Source: Spongospora subterranea f. sp. subterranea (taxonomy: Eukaryota; Endomyxa: Phytomyxea; Phytomyxea; Plasmodiophorida). Taken from it: a stretch of 60,429 bases of DNA. A program made the translations under genes and the position numbers. Position 1 is the stretch's first letter. Each line of letters opens with the position of its first letter. A model generated the notes under the pieces. It did not search any database. It was not told the origin of the DNA and saw only the letters and a list, made by a program, of their open reading frames with translations. Below, piece by piece: positions 1 through 11,607 of this stretch. The DNA is taken from contig JAUGWO010000273.1 in NCBI GenBank assembly GCA_049724395.1, positions 1 to 60,429 on the forward strand. The letters are read 5' to 3'.

Positions 1-1793
1 CGAGATTTATGGCTCGTTCACAACACAGAATGGCTGGGCGACATTATGGGACTCAACAGCGAAAGCGTCTATGCTTTATCCGTATCCTTCGTCTAAAAAA
101 GTTGTGACTTATGATTCAGTCGATGCGGCATTATTATTGAAGGTGCAGTACATTGCTGATCATGGGTTTGGGGGAATCAATATTGAAGATTTTCATGGTG
201 ATGAGCACTATAACATGTTAAGCACCGCTATCTATAAACAATCGCAGAAAGTAACGCCTTGCGCAAGTAGGACAACTACCAAGAAGCTAACTACAAAGAA
301 ACCGACTACCAAGAAGTCAGCGACGAAGAATCCAACTACCAAAAAAGCCACTACCAAGAAGCCAGCGACTAAAAAGCCAACTACCAAGAAGGTAACTACC
401 AAAAAAGCGATTAGCAACAAGGCAACTACCAACAAGGCAACAGCCAAGAAGACAACAACCAATAAGGCAACAAGAAGACAACAACCAAGAAGTCAGCAAC
501 CAAGAAAGCAACAACAATGAAGCCAGCAACCAAGAAGTCAACAATCAAGAAGTCAGCGAGCAACAAAGAAAGCAACCACCAAGAAGGCAACTACCAAGAA
601 GGCAACTACCAAGAAGGCAACTACCAAGAAAGCAACTACCAAGAAGGCAACTACCAAGAAAGCAACTACCAAGAAAGCAACAACCAAGAAGGCAACTACC
701 AAGAAAGCAACTACCAAAAAGGCAAACTACAAAGAAGGTAACAACGAAGAAAGCAACAGCAAAGAAGGCAACTACCAAAAAATTTGTCACCCAGAAACTA
801 AGTACCAAGAAGCCCACTTCCAGGAAGTTAGTGACCCCAACGACCAAGAAGCGATCTCAAAAATTAAATAGCATGTCGTCATCTACCAGTTCCTCGAACG
901 CCCCAACGATGGCCACAACCAAGAGGCCAACTATGGCAAAGCCTAGCCATACCATAGCATCTACCATGAAAGCGTGTCTCCAATAGTTCAAGTGCACAGG
1001 TTCAAATGGCTCAAGAATGTTGTTACAACCAAGCAGACAACTAGTGTCTCCAGATCGGCTGTTCCAACGTGGTAAATCCCCCTAGGTTTCAATTTTCCTC
1101 CATTAATTCGCGATGTACAGACCCATTTCCGATATCAGTATCGGTGGGGGAGCTCCATTTACGGCATGGACTGCATCTTTGTCGTTGAATATTGATGCCG
1201 CGCGATACTCGGACCAACAAGCACCTGCTGCAATATCGTCGTTTAAGTCGACTTTGTGCCATTTTAGCGCCATCGATCCAGAGCGGATTATTAATGTTGT
1301 TCTTGTTTCTCGTGGATTCGGTACTGCAGATTTGACGTTCACAGTCCTACCCGAACTCGGCTCAATCAAACGGAGGGCGATGAGATCCTGTCTATGTTCG
1401 ATACGCAGATGCAGAATGCTTCAAGTGAACTGAGAAAGGGGACTTCTTTCTTACGCACCGCCACCTCCGGTTTTACTAGCTGTCGCGACAGTTTCGATGC
1501 GCCGTTGTCCATCTGGTATATTCCTTAATCCGAATGTTTCATGCCCAGATCAGGCAACCGCGGCATCCCACATTTCAACCGCTCAGGTTTTATTTAACGT
1601 CTCCCTTGCTATCATAATCGCAACTATCATGTTGTTTGTCATTTGGTACATCAAGTTTAGAAGGCCCGGGCGAAGCCGAATACCTTACTCGGAACCGGCG
1701 GTTGTGATACGAGATATTCCAAAGCAAAGCGAGTCTGCCTTATCAGCACGCCAAGGATCATATTTCGGTACGAGCTGGGTGAGTCAAATGTAG
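1..1793 (+). pseudogene. Copy A: GH18-like transmembrane receptor, 5' cut by window edge, degenerate
   Basis: The window opens inside the GH18 C-terminal half: the motifs GSFTTQNGW, KASMLY and INIEDFHGDEHYN match copies B and E. A Thr/Lys-rich stalk follows (about 270-790), in which the KKxTT register moves between reading frames at least twice. Past an intron that I could not place, the juxtamembrane domain starts near 1113 (AWTASLSLNID, IDPERI, TADLTFTVLP), changes frame near 1360, and resumes with the Cys pair RRCPSG/CPDQ, a membrane helix around residues 42-65 of the last open frame (1497-1793), and a tail ending RQGSYFGTSWVSQM. It is the only copy on the plus strand and lies tail to tail with copy B. 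The frame changes make it a likely pseudogene, although sequencing error in the repeats is possible. Confidence 0.75.
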
Positions 1794-3056
1794 TGGCCCA
1801 CGTCATTGCTTTGTGCTTCACATTATAAACCAACAAGGATTTGACACATAGTTTGGTGAATCATTACAAATATTGTTAGTAAATTCATTAATATGTCATG
1901 CATCCCGTTTTGATCTTCCAGAACCCCCTGAAGCCACAGTACGTGGTGTTGCGTCAAAATTCGTGACCATCGCTTATCATCGGTGCGATATTGCTTTTTG
2001 CCTTCATTGACATATTCGGAGTATTGTTTACTGTGTCTTTCGCCATCGAAGAAAGATTATTCTTCAGATGATGGTATTTTAGCACCCAAAAACCCAAACC
2101 CATTTAAGTCGCTAGGGCGATGAGCAACTTCAACTCAACGGGTTATCCAATTGGACCCCTGCTTGTAAAACCTTCTCCCATTCATATTGGCGTCCTTAAA
2201 CTGGTACAACCTTTTTACCAAAACCGTGATGACACAATCGTTTACCAATCGAAGAGGAGGCAACTTCCATAAAAACAATCATCTGGTGAGTGATAAGCGA
2301 CATGACCAGCAGCAATAGTGTCCCGTATGGAAAGTCCTTTGTGTTCCATTTTTCTGAAGTGTGGAACTTCATCCTTTTCTCTTTGTGATATCGGCTACAC
2401 CCACGTTGTCGCGGCCGATAGTTCTAGCCGTTTCCTTTCTTCATCTTTGAATCAGGCATGGTAAGACACGCCCACGAGCCTGATCGCGCTGCCCAGTTAA
2501 TCTTCGACTGGAAGAACTTTCTGATCCCAAACAGTTCCATAGTGCAAACCTACCAACGAAGTTTTGGGCTGTTTTTTGTAGATCCGCCATAGGTAATAGA
2601 TCGACAGTTTCGCAGAAGAGAATTATCCAATCATCGCAGCAGGCGCCTTGTCAAATCTGCGACCACCGTTTATAGAAGTAATAACCGACAAGCGAGAACA
2701 GACCGGCGAATTTCAGGCGGACGGAAGCGACCGAGCGCAGACGGGCGAGTCAAATGGATGAGAACCGATGAAGCGAGCACAGAACCGACGAGAAACGACA
2801 GAGTAAACCATTTATTGTGGTCATCGGAATGGCCGGAACCAGATCAGTGCTAATGCTGGTTTGTACACGAATACCTTGGAATAGTTAATACGATCGGGAT
2901 GAATAAAACAACAAATCATGACGATGTTTAACGACCTCTTGTCGTGCGAAGGTAGGATCAGCATTAGTCGCCAAATGAATGAGTTATGATTGATTTATTT
3001 CCGATTAAATAAGAGTGCAATGTGAAGCAATTACACGGATGAGTAAATGTTGCTCA
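1794..3056. other. Intergenic, convergent gap between copies A and B
   Basis: About 1.26 kb separates the 3' ends of two convergent GH18-like genes. I see no reading frame with recognisable content and no RNA gene. Between about 2660 and 2810 there are short degenerate purine-rich repeats built around GACCG and GCGAG, which do not form a clean tandem array. Confidence 0.6.
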
Positions 3057-6000
3057 CTATATCTGTACTTGATTCATTCTGAAATAGGAGTCGTTGCGCG
3101 CTGATGGGACGCCAGAGTCTCGAATCTGTATATCATTTATCATCAACACCGGATCAGGCAAAGGCTTCTGGCTCCGTCTGCAGTTGTAGCACGTGATGCA
3201 CCCTATGATGAACAATATGGATATCACGCCAACAGTCGCAGTCATGACCAGATTGGAACTGGAGGACGTTTCTAACGCCTGGTCTGGGCATGAAATAGTG
3301 GGATTGACGAATGTTCCAGATGGACATTTTCGCAGCAGAACCGTCGCCACAGACACTAAAACAGGAGGAGGTGGAGCATAGGAAAGAAGACCCTCTTGTC
3401 TCAGCTCACTTGAACTATTTTGCATTTGCGTATCGAACCTGGAAAGAAGTTCGTCACCTTCTGTTTGATTGAGTCCAGTGCGAGGCAAAATTGTGAAAGT
3501 CAGATCCGCAGTACGATATCCATGAGGAACAAGCAGAACATCGATGACTCTTTCTGGATCGATTTTAAGCACGTTGCACAAGGTCAAAACAAAGGACGAT
3601 ATTTCAGCTTGAGTTTGTGTGTCTGAGTATCGCGTTGAATCAATATTTAAGGACAACGAGGCCGTCCATGCACGAAATGGGACTCCCCCACCACCTCCAG
3701 TAGTGGAAATAACACTGTGCAAGCATGTTCATGAGTTGATCAGAAACACCGACGAAGTTGTACCTTGCTGGGGTAGACGATTTCGAAACTACCGTTAAAG
3801 GGCTGCTGACGAAAACCCCAGATTTCACGGTGGTGCTGACTATCAAATAAGATGTCAGTCTTCTGCTCAATCGACTTTTTTGAGCCATAATTTATCTGAC
3901 CTATGTACCGACTTGTTGGCTTTTGGATATCTGGATTCTTCGTCGTTACCTTCTTGGTTGAACGAATTTTTGTTGTTGATTTCTTGTTTGTGGGATTCTG
4001 GATAATAGGTATCTTTGTAGTTTTAACAGTTTTGTGCTTTTTGGTCGTTGTAGTTTTTGGCATGCTGTTACTGGGAATGTTGATTATTGACTTCTTAGTA
4101 GTTGTCTGTTTGGTTGATGCTATATGGGTGGTGGGTTGTTTGGTAGTAAGCATCTGCCTTGCTGTGTTCTTTGTTGTTGGATTAAAAGTAGTTGGTTTCT
4201 TGGTCGTGATATTCTTGGTAGTTGACTTCTTGATAGTTGGTGTCTGTGTAGATAACATGTTCGTGGTGGTGATTTTTGTAGTTGATTTCTTGGTTGTTGG
4301 CTTCGTTGTCCTTGGTAACTTGGCAGTTGGGCTCATCGTAGTTGATTTCTTCGCGGCCAGCATCTTGGTGGTTGAGGTCTTTGTAGTTGATGTTTTGGTA
4401 GTGGAATTCCTAGTTGTGGGTTTTTTGGTTTCTGGCTTCTTTGAAGTTGTTTGCTTGGTAATAGTTTTCTTTGTAGTTGATTTTTTGGTAGTTGGTGTCT
4501 TTGTAGTTGGCACTTTTGTAGATGATTTCTTGATAGTTGGTTTCTTTGTAGTTTGTTTCTTTGTAGTTGACTTCTTGGTAGTTGATTTCTTTGTAGTTGA
4601 TTTCTTGGTAGTTGCTTTCTTTGTAGTTGGTTTCTTTGTAGTTGATTTATTTGTAGTTGATTTCTTTGTAATTGGTTTCTTTGTAGTTGATTTCTTTGTA
4701 GTTGGTTTCTTTGTAGTTGATTTCTTCGTAGTTGATTTCTTTGTAATTGATTTCTTGGTAGTTGATTTCTTTGTAGTTGATTTCTTGGTAGTTAATTTCT
4801 TTGTAGTCGGTTTCATTGTAGTTGATTTATTGGTAGTTGATTTCTTTGTAGTTGGTTTCTTGGTAGTTGATTTATTTGTAGTTGGTTTCTTTGTAGTTGG
4901 TTTCTTTGTAGTTGATTTCTTTGTAGTTGATTTCTTGGTAGTTGATTTATTTGTAGTTGGTTTCTTTGTAGTTGGTTTCTTTGTAGTTGATTTCTTGGTA
5001 ATTAATTTCTTTGTAGTTGATTTCTTTGTAGTTGATTTATTGGTAGTTAGTTTATTTGTAGTTGGTTTCTTCGAAGTTGGCTTGCTGGTAGTTGGTTTCT
5101 TTGTAGTTGGTTTCTTTGTAGTTGGTTTTTTGGTTGTTGGTGTCTTTGTACTTGGTTTCTTGGTAGTTGGCTTCTTTGTTGTTGCTTTTTTGGTTGTTGG
5201 TTTCTTTGTAGTTGGTTTCTTTGTAGTTGGCTTCTTGGTAGTTGGTTTCTTTGTACTTGGTTTCTTTGTAGTTGGTTTCGTGGTAGTTGGTTTCTTGGTT
5301 GTTGGTTTCTTGGTTGTTGGTTTCTTGGTTGTTGGTTTCTTTGTAGTTGGTTTCTTGGTTGTTGGTTTCTTTGTAGTTGGTTTCTTGGTTGTTGGTTTCT
5401 TGGTTGTTGGTTTCTTGGTTGTTGGTTTCTTGGTAGTTGGTTTCTTGGTTGTTGGTTTCTTTGTAGTTGGTTTCTTGGTTGTTGGTTTCTTGGTTGTTGG
5501 TTTCTTTGTAGTTGGTTTCTTGGTTGTTGGTTTCTTTGTAGTTGGTTTCTTGGTTGTTGGTTTCTTGGTTGTTGGTTTCTTTGTAGTTGGTTTCTTGGTT
5601 GTTGGTTTCATTGTAGTTGGTTTCTTGGTTGTTGGTTTCTTGGTTGTTGGTTTCTTTGTAGTTGGTTTCTTGGTTGTTGGTTTCTTGGTTGTTGGTTTCT
5701 TCGTAGTGGATTTCTTGGTTGTTTGAATACCACAAGAAACCGATAGTTGCGATTGATCAAAGACAGCAGTGCTCAGCTTGTTATAGTGCTCATCACCATG
5801 AAAATCTTCAATATTGATTCCCCCAAACCCGTGATTAGCAATGTACTGCACTTTCAATTTTGCCGCATCGACGGAATCAAAAGTCACAAGTTTTTTTGAT
5901 GAAGATTGATAAAGCATAGACGCTTTCGCTGTTGAGTCCCATAATGTCGCCCAGCCATTCTGTGTTGTGAACGTGCCATAGAGATCGGTATCAATATATT

Positions 6001-7042
6001 GACCTATATCTGATCCTGTCATTGACGATGTGGCTGTCCCAACTGCATATAATGAAGGGAATGTGAGAAAGCTTGGAGTTGATGGTAAGATCCAACCAGA
6101 TCCCGAGGAGGGGATAGACAGAAGGATCTTACAAGAGGATATCCCAAGAGCACTAACAGCAGAGAGATCAGAGGAAACACTTCTTTGATGTGGGGATTGA
6201 GAGTCAGGGGGATTTAAATTGGCAGAATGGCCAATAACGCTGCTCCATCCACCCCAAAAAGCCAAACTGCGAATGTTGATCCAGTCAACGTATGGAGCCA
6301 TTCCAGAGAGAGTATATCTGGTATTCATATTTGAAGATGAGAAAATGACGGAGGCAGATAGGGAGGCACTCTGTGGGAGAGCCGTTCTAAAAGACGCCAG
6401 TAAAAGGTTGAAATTGTCTTTATCCGATGCTGATGCAGTATTGCCCGACTTTCCTCCTCCAGTGGGGTATTCTGCAAACGAAAATATGCATGAGAGTCAC
6501 GAACTTTGAAGCACCAAAAATATCATACCCCAGTTTATATTGATCCCGTCGAACCCATAGGTCTGCATAAATGATGCACATGATGTTGCCAATCTGGCTC
6601 TGGCTGTTGAGTCGGACGCAATCAAACTTAGATTAACGGAGTGATCGTATCCTCCAAGTGACATGATTGTCTTCAAATGTGGATAGACCAGCTTGAGCCT
6701 GCGTAGCTGATTGATATGTCCTTTATACGAATCACCGGAATCAGATCCTAATTTACTTGACGAAAACGGCGCTGAAAGATCGCTCCAAGAATCGGAAACT
6801 TCGCACAATCCACTACTTGGTTTGATATAGCCAAATTGGATATGGGTATATAGGGACCCATTGATATTCGACACAACGCTCCCTAATGTATAATATTTCC
6901 AATTAATGAATTCAGTCATGATGATACTTCCTGTTTTAGGTCCCCCAGATGAACAGCTCCTACATACTGCTTGAACCCCAAGTATTTCCTGTGATATCCA
7001 CGCTGCTACGAACAGAAAAAACAAACGTATGCAAGATCGCAT
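3057..7042 (-). CDS. Copy B: GH18-like (pseudo)chitinase receptor with very long Thr/Lys/Pro stalk, 1,272 aa
   Basis: I resolve four exons: 7042-6529, 6471-3901, 3839-3764 and 3714-3057. Introns are GT-AG (57, 61 and 49 bp) and the summed length is a multiple of three. The order is signal peptide, GH18 fold (CRSCSSGGP, IIMTEF, SNINGSLYTH with an N-glycosylation sequon, SLGGYD for SIGGW), a stalk of about 120 pentads of TTKKP/TTKKS type, an SEA-like domain (AWTASLSLNID, IDPERV, TADLTFTILPR), the Cys pair KCPSG/CPDQ, a membrane helix (VMTATVGVISILFIIGCITC) and a tail with SARNDSYF. The active-site strand spliced across intron 1 is DGININWEYP: the catalytic Glu is kept but both inner Asp are Asn, and the usual Tyr-Asp pair is Leu-Ala (INIRSLAF). 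An upstream ATG at 7066 also exists; 7042 is preferred because the shared promoter motif then sits 41 bp upstream, as in the other copies. Likely a cell-surface glycan-binding protein. Confidence 0.85.
3930..5726 (-). repeat. 15-bp minisatellite encoding the Thr/Lys/Pro stalk of copy B
   Basis: About 1.8 kb of tandem 15-bp units lies in frame in exon 2 of copy B, each encoding TTKKP or TTKKS. Units between about 5090 and 5726 are nearly uniform and alternate two DNA versions (ACAACCAAGAAACCA-like and ACTACAAAGAAACCA-like). Towards 3930 the units diverge (TTKTS, TTNML and similar). This gradient fits recent expansion at the GH18-proximal end. The period divides by three without stop codons, so other frames and the opposite strand are open too. 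Confidence 0.9.
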
Positions 7043-7082
7043 CAGTGATTTGGATGCGACGATCATATAGTGTAATAGGACA

Positions 7083-7091
7083 AAAATATCT
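7083..7091 (-). promoter_or_regulatory. Shared upstream motif AGATATTT, copy B
   Basis: The sense strand reads AGATATTTT, 41 bp before the chosen ATG at 7042. It matches the element found at the same distance in the other five minus-strand copies. It may be a core-promoter or initiator element; function is inferred only from its conserved position. Confidence 0.4.
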
Positions 7092-9089
7092 GACTTGGAT
7101 TAAAACAAATCGGCTCCGCGAATCGAACAGTAGAGGATCGTCCAGAAATCTAACCATCATGGTAAAGGCTGAGAGAAAGAGCTACACGATAAAATTATCT
7201 GAACGATGTGCAAATCCTCTTTACTCTACGTGCAGACATTCAACGTGGTCGAAATTCTGAGCCACAGGTATAGTGTCCCTCTGACACTAAAGCGGCTGTT
7301 CACATGAGAACCGACTTTGAGGTTGAGCGAAAACAATATACAAAAACACTGCTGCGTTGGACGCTTACTCACATCTGGGAATCAACAGGATACACACATA
7401 CGTAGATCCACAATTCGTGGCCATTGCATATGTGGAGGTCATTCACCCAGATCATGGCGTTGCAAAATGAGCTAATAAGGGACCCCAAGTTCACTTCAGG
7501 TACGTTCATCTCGTTTAGGTTCATCGTTACATGACAGTGCGTAACGTGCTGTGCTGCTGTGCAGTATCAAATAAGAGCAGCCACTGTCAGTTCTTGCGAA
7601 TACGTTTCAATCCTGGTGACAACACTGTATCATTAATATCTACCAGTCCCTCAACTCTGACCTTTGGCCAAATCCTGAACGTTGTTCTTTGGACCGGCCT
7701 AGGTTATCAACAAAGTGATGATCATCTGGTCGCTTTGGTTACCATAGCGATTTGATTCGCTAACGATGTTTGTTGGTCGGGACACCTGTGCGGGCCATCT
7801 CCAAGGCCACACAGCGTCTAAAATCATCACCACAGCTGTAACTCGTTGCTTTCAAATTTGTCATGCCAAAATACGATGTTCTTCACACACGGAACTGCTG
7901 CACACGGGTCACGAACTTAGTTCTTTGAGAAAGGAGAAAATTTGCAGCGGCCCTAAAATGCACCAAACATTCTTGAACTCGAATCGAACAGGTTCACAGT
8001 CCCTAATGGATATGGACCATATTGACGAGATTTGATTTAATAACTGTTATCAACCAATATGGGCCACCCCTGGAAACAGTGTTCAATGGCAAAATGGGCT
8101 CTGGGCATATGCTCGCAAACCTGCCCAAAGAAGATCATCAGGCAAGTATACGTACGAAAACAGATGGATACTGACATTCCGAATATATAAACAGGTGGCC
8201 AATAGGCAACAACGCTATGAACAATACACCCAACAGGACAGCCACCAGACCCGCACTTGAGTTGATGACGAAGGCATTGACATGATGAGTTAATCAATAG
8301 CTTGGAATTGTCTAAAATGCCAGCCAACACAGTCCCAACCTGACCGTGTTGGAATTACAGTTGTCGGTTCCATTCAAGCGTTTCAGCAACAAAAGCCCCA
8401 ACAATTCTGACGAGTCAATATCAGCTGTGGACACCAACCTCATTTGTAGCCTCTTTGAAAAGAAGATGGACAGCCTTTTGCTTTTTGCAAGAAGCGATGG
8501 AATGTTGGACCGCGATGAGAATAACTACAAATTATCACATATTCGGCAAATACTAGGTCCGGCATCCAGGGAATCTTCCCTGGAATGTGGTAATTTGGCA
8601 ATTGATAAAGATGCAAGGAGGCGCTTGCTCTAGCCAACAGGCGATACAGATTGCGCTATTGATAACGAACTTGTATTATGACACAAAACAATCGTGCTTG
8701 ATTTTTGAAACCGTGAGAAAATGTTTCAAAGCCGGGTGTGATCGAGATCAATTTAAGGGTTGAAGGTCAGATGGGGTTGGAAGCCATGTATTGTTGGCCC
8801 AAATCCCGCTGTGCTGGCAATAGTTCAATCAGATGGCATGTCTTAGTACGTCCCACCGCTTGCGTCAAAGTTGCTTGGGTCATTTTCTCAGTCCGACCCA
8901 TGCATAGCTGTGCACTGTATTTGTTCCAATTTGCCAATCTTAAACAAACAATTCTCTACAACGCTAAAGTTGATGCCTTGATTTTTCATCAAAACGGCAA
9001 CTTTGAGTTAGAATAGGAAGGCGATTATTGCATGGGACTTCTTTCGGAAATCAAAACTTCAGTGGACAAAGGCAGTAATCAAATATTGT
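7092..9089. other. 2 kb with no gene I can support
   Basis: Several short open frames occur on both strands. The most protein-like is on the plus strand at 8346-8633 (95 codons, TTG at its start, contains SLFEKKMDSLLLFARSDG), but it has no ATG near its start and I recognise no domain. I see no tRNA, repeat array or mobile element. Confidence 0.45.
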
Positions 9090-9743
9090 TTATTTCAGTA
9101 ATGTGGAAATTACAGTAAAATTTGGAAGAACATCATCGAAACTTGAGTCTGGACATATATTCTTTACCCTAGGAATATAGACAGGAACATCAACATAGTA
9201 ATGCTCGGCGCCGTTTGAGGGAAAACTATGCATTGATGAAGAACCAGATGAAGAATCAATATTCATGGGTATATACCCAATGCGTCTGTACACATAAATC
9301 TTGTTAGCATTGGGTTCTGAAGCGATTTGCGGAAACTCAGGGCCAAAAATCAAATAAAGTCCATCTTCATGTGTAAAAAACGTCTCCTGTTCTTTGACCG
9401 GTTCATTATCTGCACTGTAGTGATCGGCTACAATTGCACGTATCGGCTGTTTTCCTTCCGGATCACAAAACACTCTAGTGCTCCACTGTTTTCCGAACGA
9501 TTCAATCTCTGTGCATCTTTCACTTGAACTTGAGAGCCGTAGAAATTCCTTGGATAACATGGATCCTGGACAATGACCTCTAAGTAAACTTGCAAGCTGT
9601 TGTGATTTCTCGAATGTCGCAGATTCTTGAGAACGACCGAGATTGGAAGCACACCTCAATAGGGGGTTACTGCTTGCAGCGGCGAACATCAAAACAAATA
9701 TCACGATAGGAATGCGAGAGCACACCATTGAGAAATCAGTCAT
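9090..9743 (-). CDS. Secreted protein of unknown family, about 217 aa
   Basis: This is a single-exon frame beginning at the ATG at 9743; an upstream TTG extends it by four codons but is not a likely start. The N-terminus has a hydrophobic stretch (IPIVIFVLMFAAASS) typical of a cleaved signal peptide, and no later membrane segment is visible. The mature part carries four to five cysteines and a serine-rich run (SSSGSSSMHS), then aromatic-rich segments such as HYYVDVPVYIPR. I do not recognise a domain. It sits between copies B and C of the receptor array and shares their orientation. It could be a secreted effector or cell-surface protein, but no function is assigned. Confidence 0.6.
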   Translation of the reverse strand: MTDFSMVCSRIPIVIFVLMFAAASSNPLLRCASNLGRSQESATFEKSQQLASLLRGHCPGSMLSKEFLRLSSSSERCTEIESFGKQWSTRVFCDPEGKQPIRAIVADHYSADNEPVKEQETFFTHEDGLYLIFGPEFPQIASEPNANKIYVYRRIGYIPMNIDSSSGSSSMHSFPSNGAEHYYVDVPVYIPRVKNICPDSSFDDVLPNFTVISTLLK

Positions 9744-11607
9744 GGAGTCAGTCAAAGAAAACGAGTTTCTCCTGTAATTGCTTGGCAGGTCAACCGCACA
9801 ACTGTAGAAATCGCGTGACGGTGTCCGTGGTCAGCCAAAAAGGAACCCTGAAGTCTGACGACATAAAGACTGACGCAGTTTTAATTCAAGTTGCGGGACA
9901 GTAATCACAATGACAGACGATCACCCTCAAGAACGTCACCCTACTTCAGCTCTTTCAGTTGCAAACTGAACGGAGCGACTTATATTCGGGCCGGGTGATC
10001 ACGACGACCGCGGTGATCCTTGTGGCTGATTCGACCATGGGAGAAGCTTATTAGATTCAGAAAGGAAACGCGGTAGATACTGAACCGGTCGCCATAGACG
10101 AGATATGAGATTTAGGGTATTGGGAGCTGGGCGCGACCTCATGCGAACGACGGCCGGACGCAGCATCAGACGGCCGTGGATTCCGACAGTGGTAGCTGGT
10201 GGACGAAGTTCGAGGCGGTAGAGGATGGCGAGCATCGTGAAGTTCGCGAAGAAGACTTCTGAGGGCTCGGCAGTTGTGAACGAGGTGATGCTGTTTTCGC
10301 GCAGCACAGGCCGAGTTAAGGCATAGAGGCGGAGAAATATTGCTCGATGAACCACCTGTTCGGTCACGAACGTGAGTTTTATCCACCGTTAGCTCGGTAG
10401 AACGAGTCGGATAACGAGGGGGTGAAAACTATGATACGCTATTGCTTGCTCGACGATGAGGGAATAGAGAGCGTCGGGAAAATGATTGAGAACAATCCTG
10501 TCGGTTTTGAGACGGCGTTCCCCAGCCGATTTAAACTGGACGGGCTCGAGCGCAGCGATATCGGCCGACACCTGGCGAGCGCGCAATAATGGCTCCCGTT
10601 GAAACAAGCCGGTGAGTCCAGCATCTTGGATCGTCCGAACGAATCTCACAATAAACCAAAAACGCGAAGTTTTTTGGATCCTGTGGTCGGACATCCATTC
10701 TCAGGCCGTCGAAAAACACATCAGGATCAAAGGAAGAGGCGATTTCGTTTCGTCCAGAACGCTCACGCAGGAGTCGCAAAAATCGTTTGTTGGTCACATT
10801 GGCGAAGAGATGTCGGCGACATCCCGAATTTCAAACTAAACGATGGCACGTCCACGTACGCTTCATATTTGTTGAAAAAAACGATGACTCAGGGATGGCG
10901 TTAGAAGGTAAGTTGGGCTTGGAAGCGGTACGACCGTTCCGGCCACAGAATAAATCGAAGAACGGAGATTATCAAAGGAAGAAGTGGATCCGGGAATCCC
11001 TTAAAAGGAATAGTGATCACTAATGCACGGGCGGAAAGAAGAAGAGAAGAACAGTAAGATAAGACAAGAAGAAGGAGGATAAAGACGAGAGGGAATCATG
11101 TGTAGCTGTTTCTGGCATCCGCTAACGATGTTGCTTCACTTACACTCTGTATGTCAACAATGGGGCTCGATTGTGAATCGAGGTATTTTGTCGTTTTCTG
11201 CATCCTATTGGGCGTCTCAGCCGATCTACGGTCCAGATTTTGATCGTGTCTGGCGTACGAGGAATGGGTGTACCAAGGCGCGTTTTACCGCAGCTTCCTG
11301 TTGAAATTGCCCTGAAAAGCGGGAATCTGCCTCACGGTAAAGCATGAGCAAGCACGAATTAGATGGCAAATTTGCCAGTATGTTGATATCAATCATAGAT
11401 CGTTGCTGCATTACATGACTGCCATTGATTTATTTTCAATCGGGGTTAATTGACATGTAAAACAGTTAATTGACGATCTAATTTACATGCTGATTACAGT
11501 ACAGAACACATTCTACAGCTTTAATTACTCACAATCGCTGGTAAGTCAATCTCTGAAGATCAACGCGCGAATTTAATCAAAACGGCGAGCAGTTTGAATG
11601 ATGGTTG
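9744..11607. other. Unresolved region with two possible minus-strand hypothetical frames
   Basis: Two minus-strand frames look more protein-like than their surroundings: 10797-10531 (KRFLRLLRERSGRNE, SSFDPDVFFDGLRMD) apparently continuing in the frame of 10694-10389 (TIQDAGLTGLFQREPLL), and 10367-9999 (VVHRAIFLRLYALTRPVL). They change frame without a convincing intron, so they may be remnants of one gene. I recognise no family. Nothing is visible from 10900 to 11607 apart from low-complexity AAGAAG-rich sequence near 11030-11090. Confidence 0.3.

Noticed and set aside
3903-5726. A 607-codon plus-strand frame made of VVGF-type hydrophobic repeats
   Set aside because: It is the reverse strand of the 15-bp stalk repeat of copy B. 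A stop-free period divisible by three keeps other frames open; the minus-strand gene has splicing, domains and paralogs.
5090-5726. Regular short repeats considered as a CRISPR array
   Set aside because: The units are adjacent, translated and have no unique spacers.
5052-5735. Minus-strand NNQETNYKETN-type frame in the repeat
   Set aside because: A shifted reading of the same minisatellite, with no start context or flanking domain.
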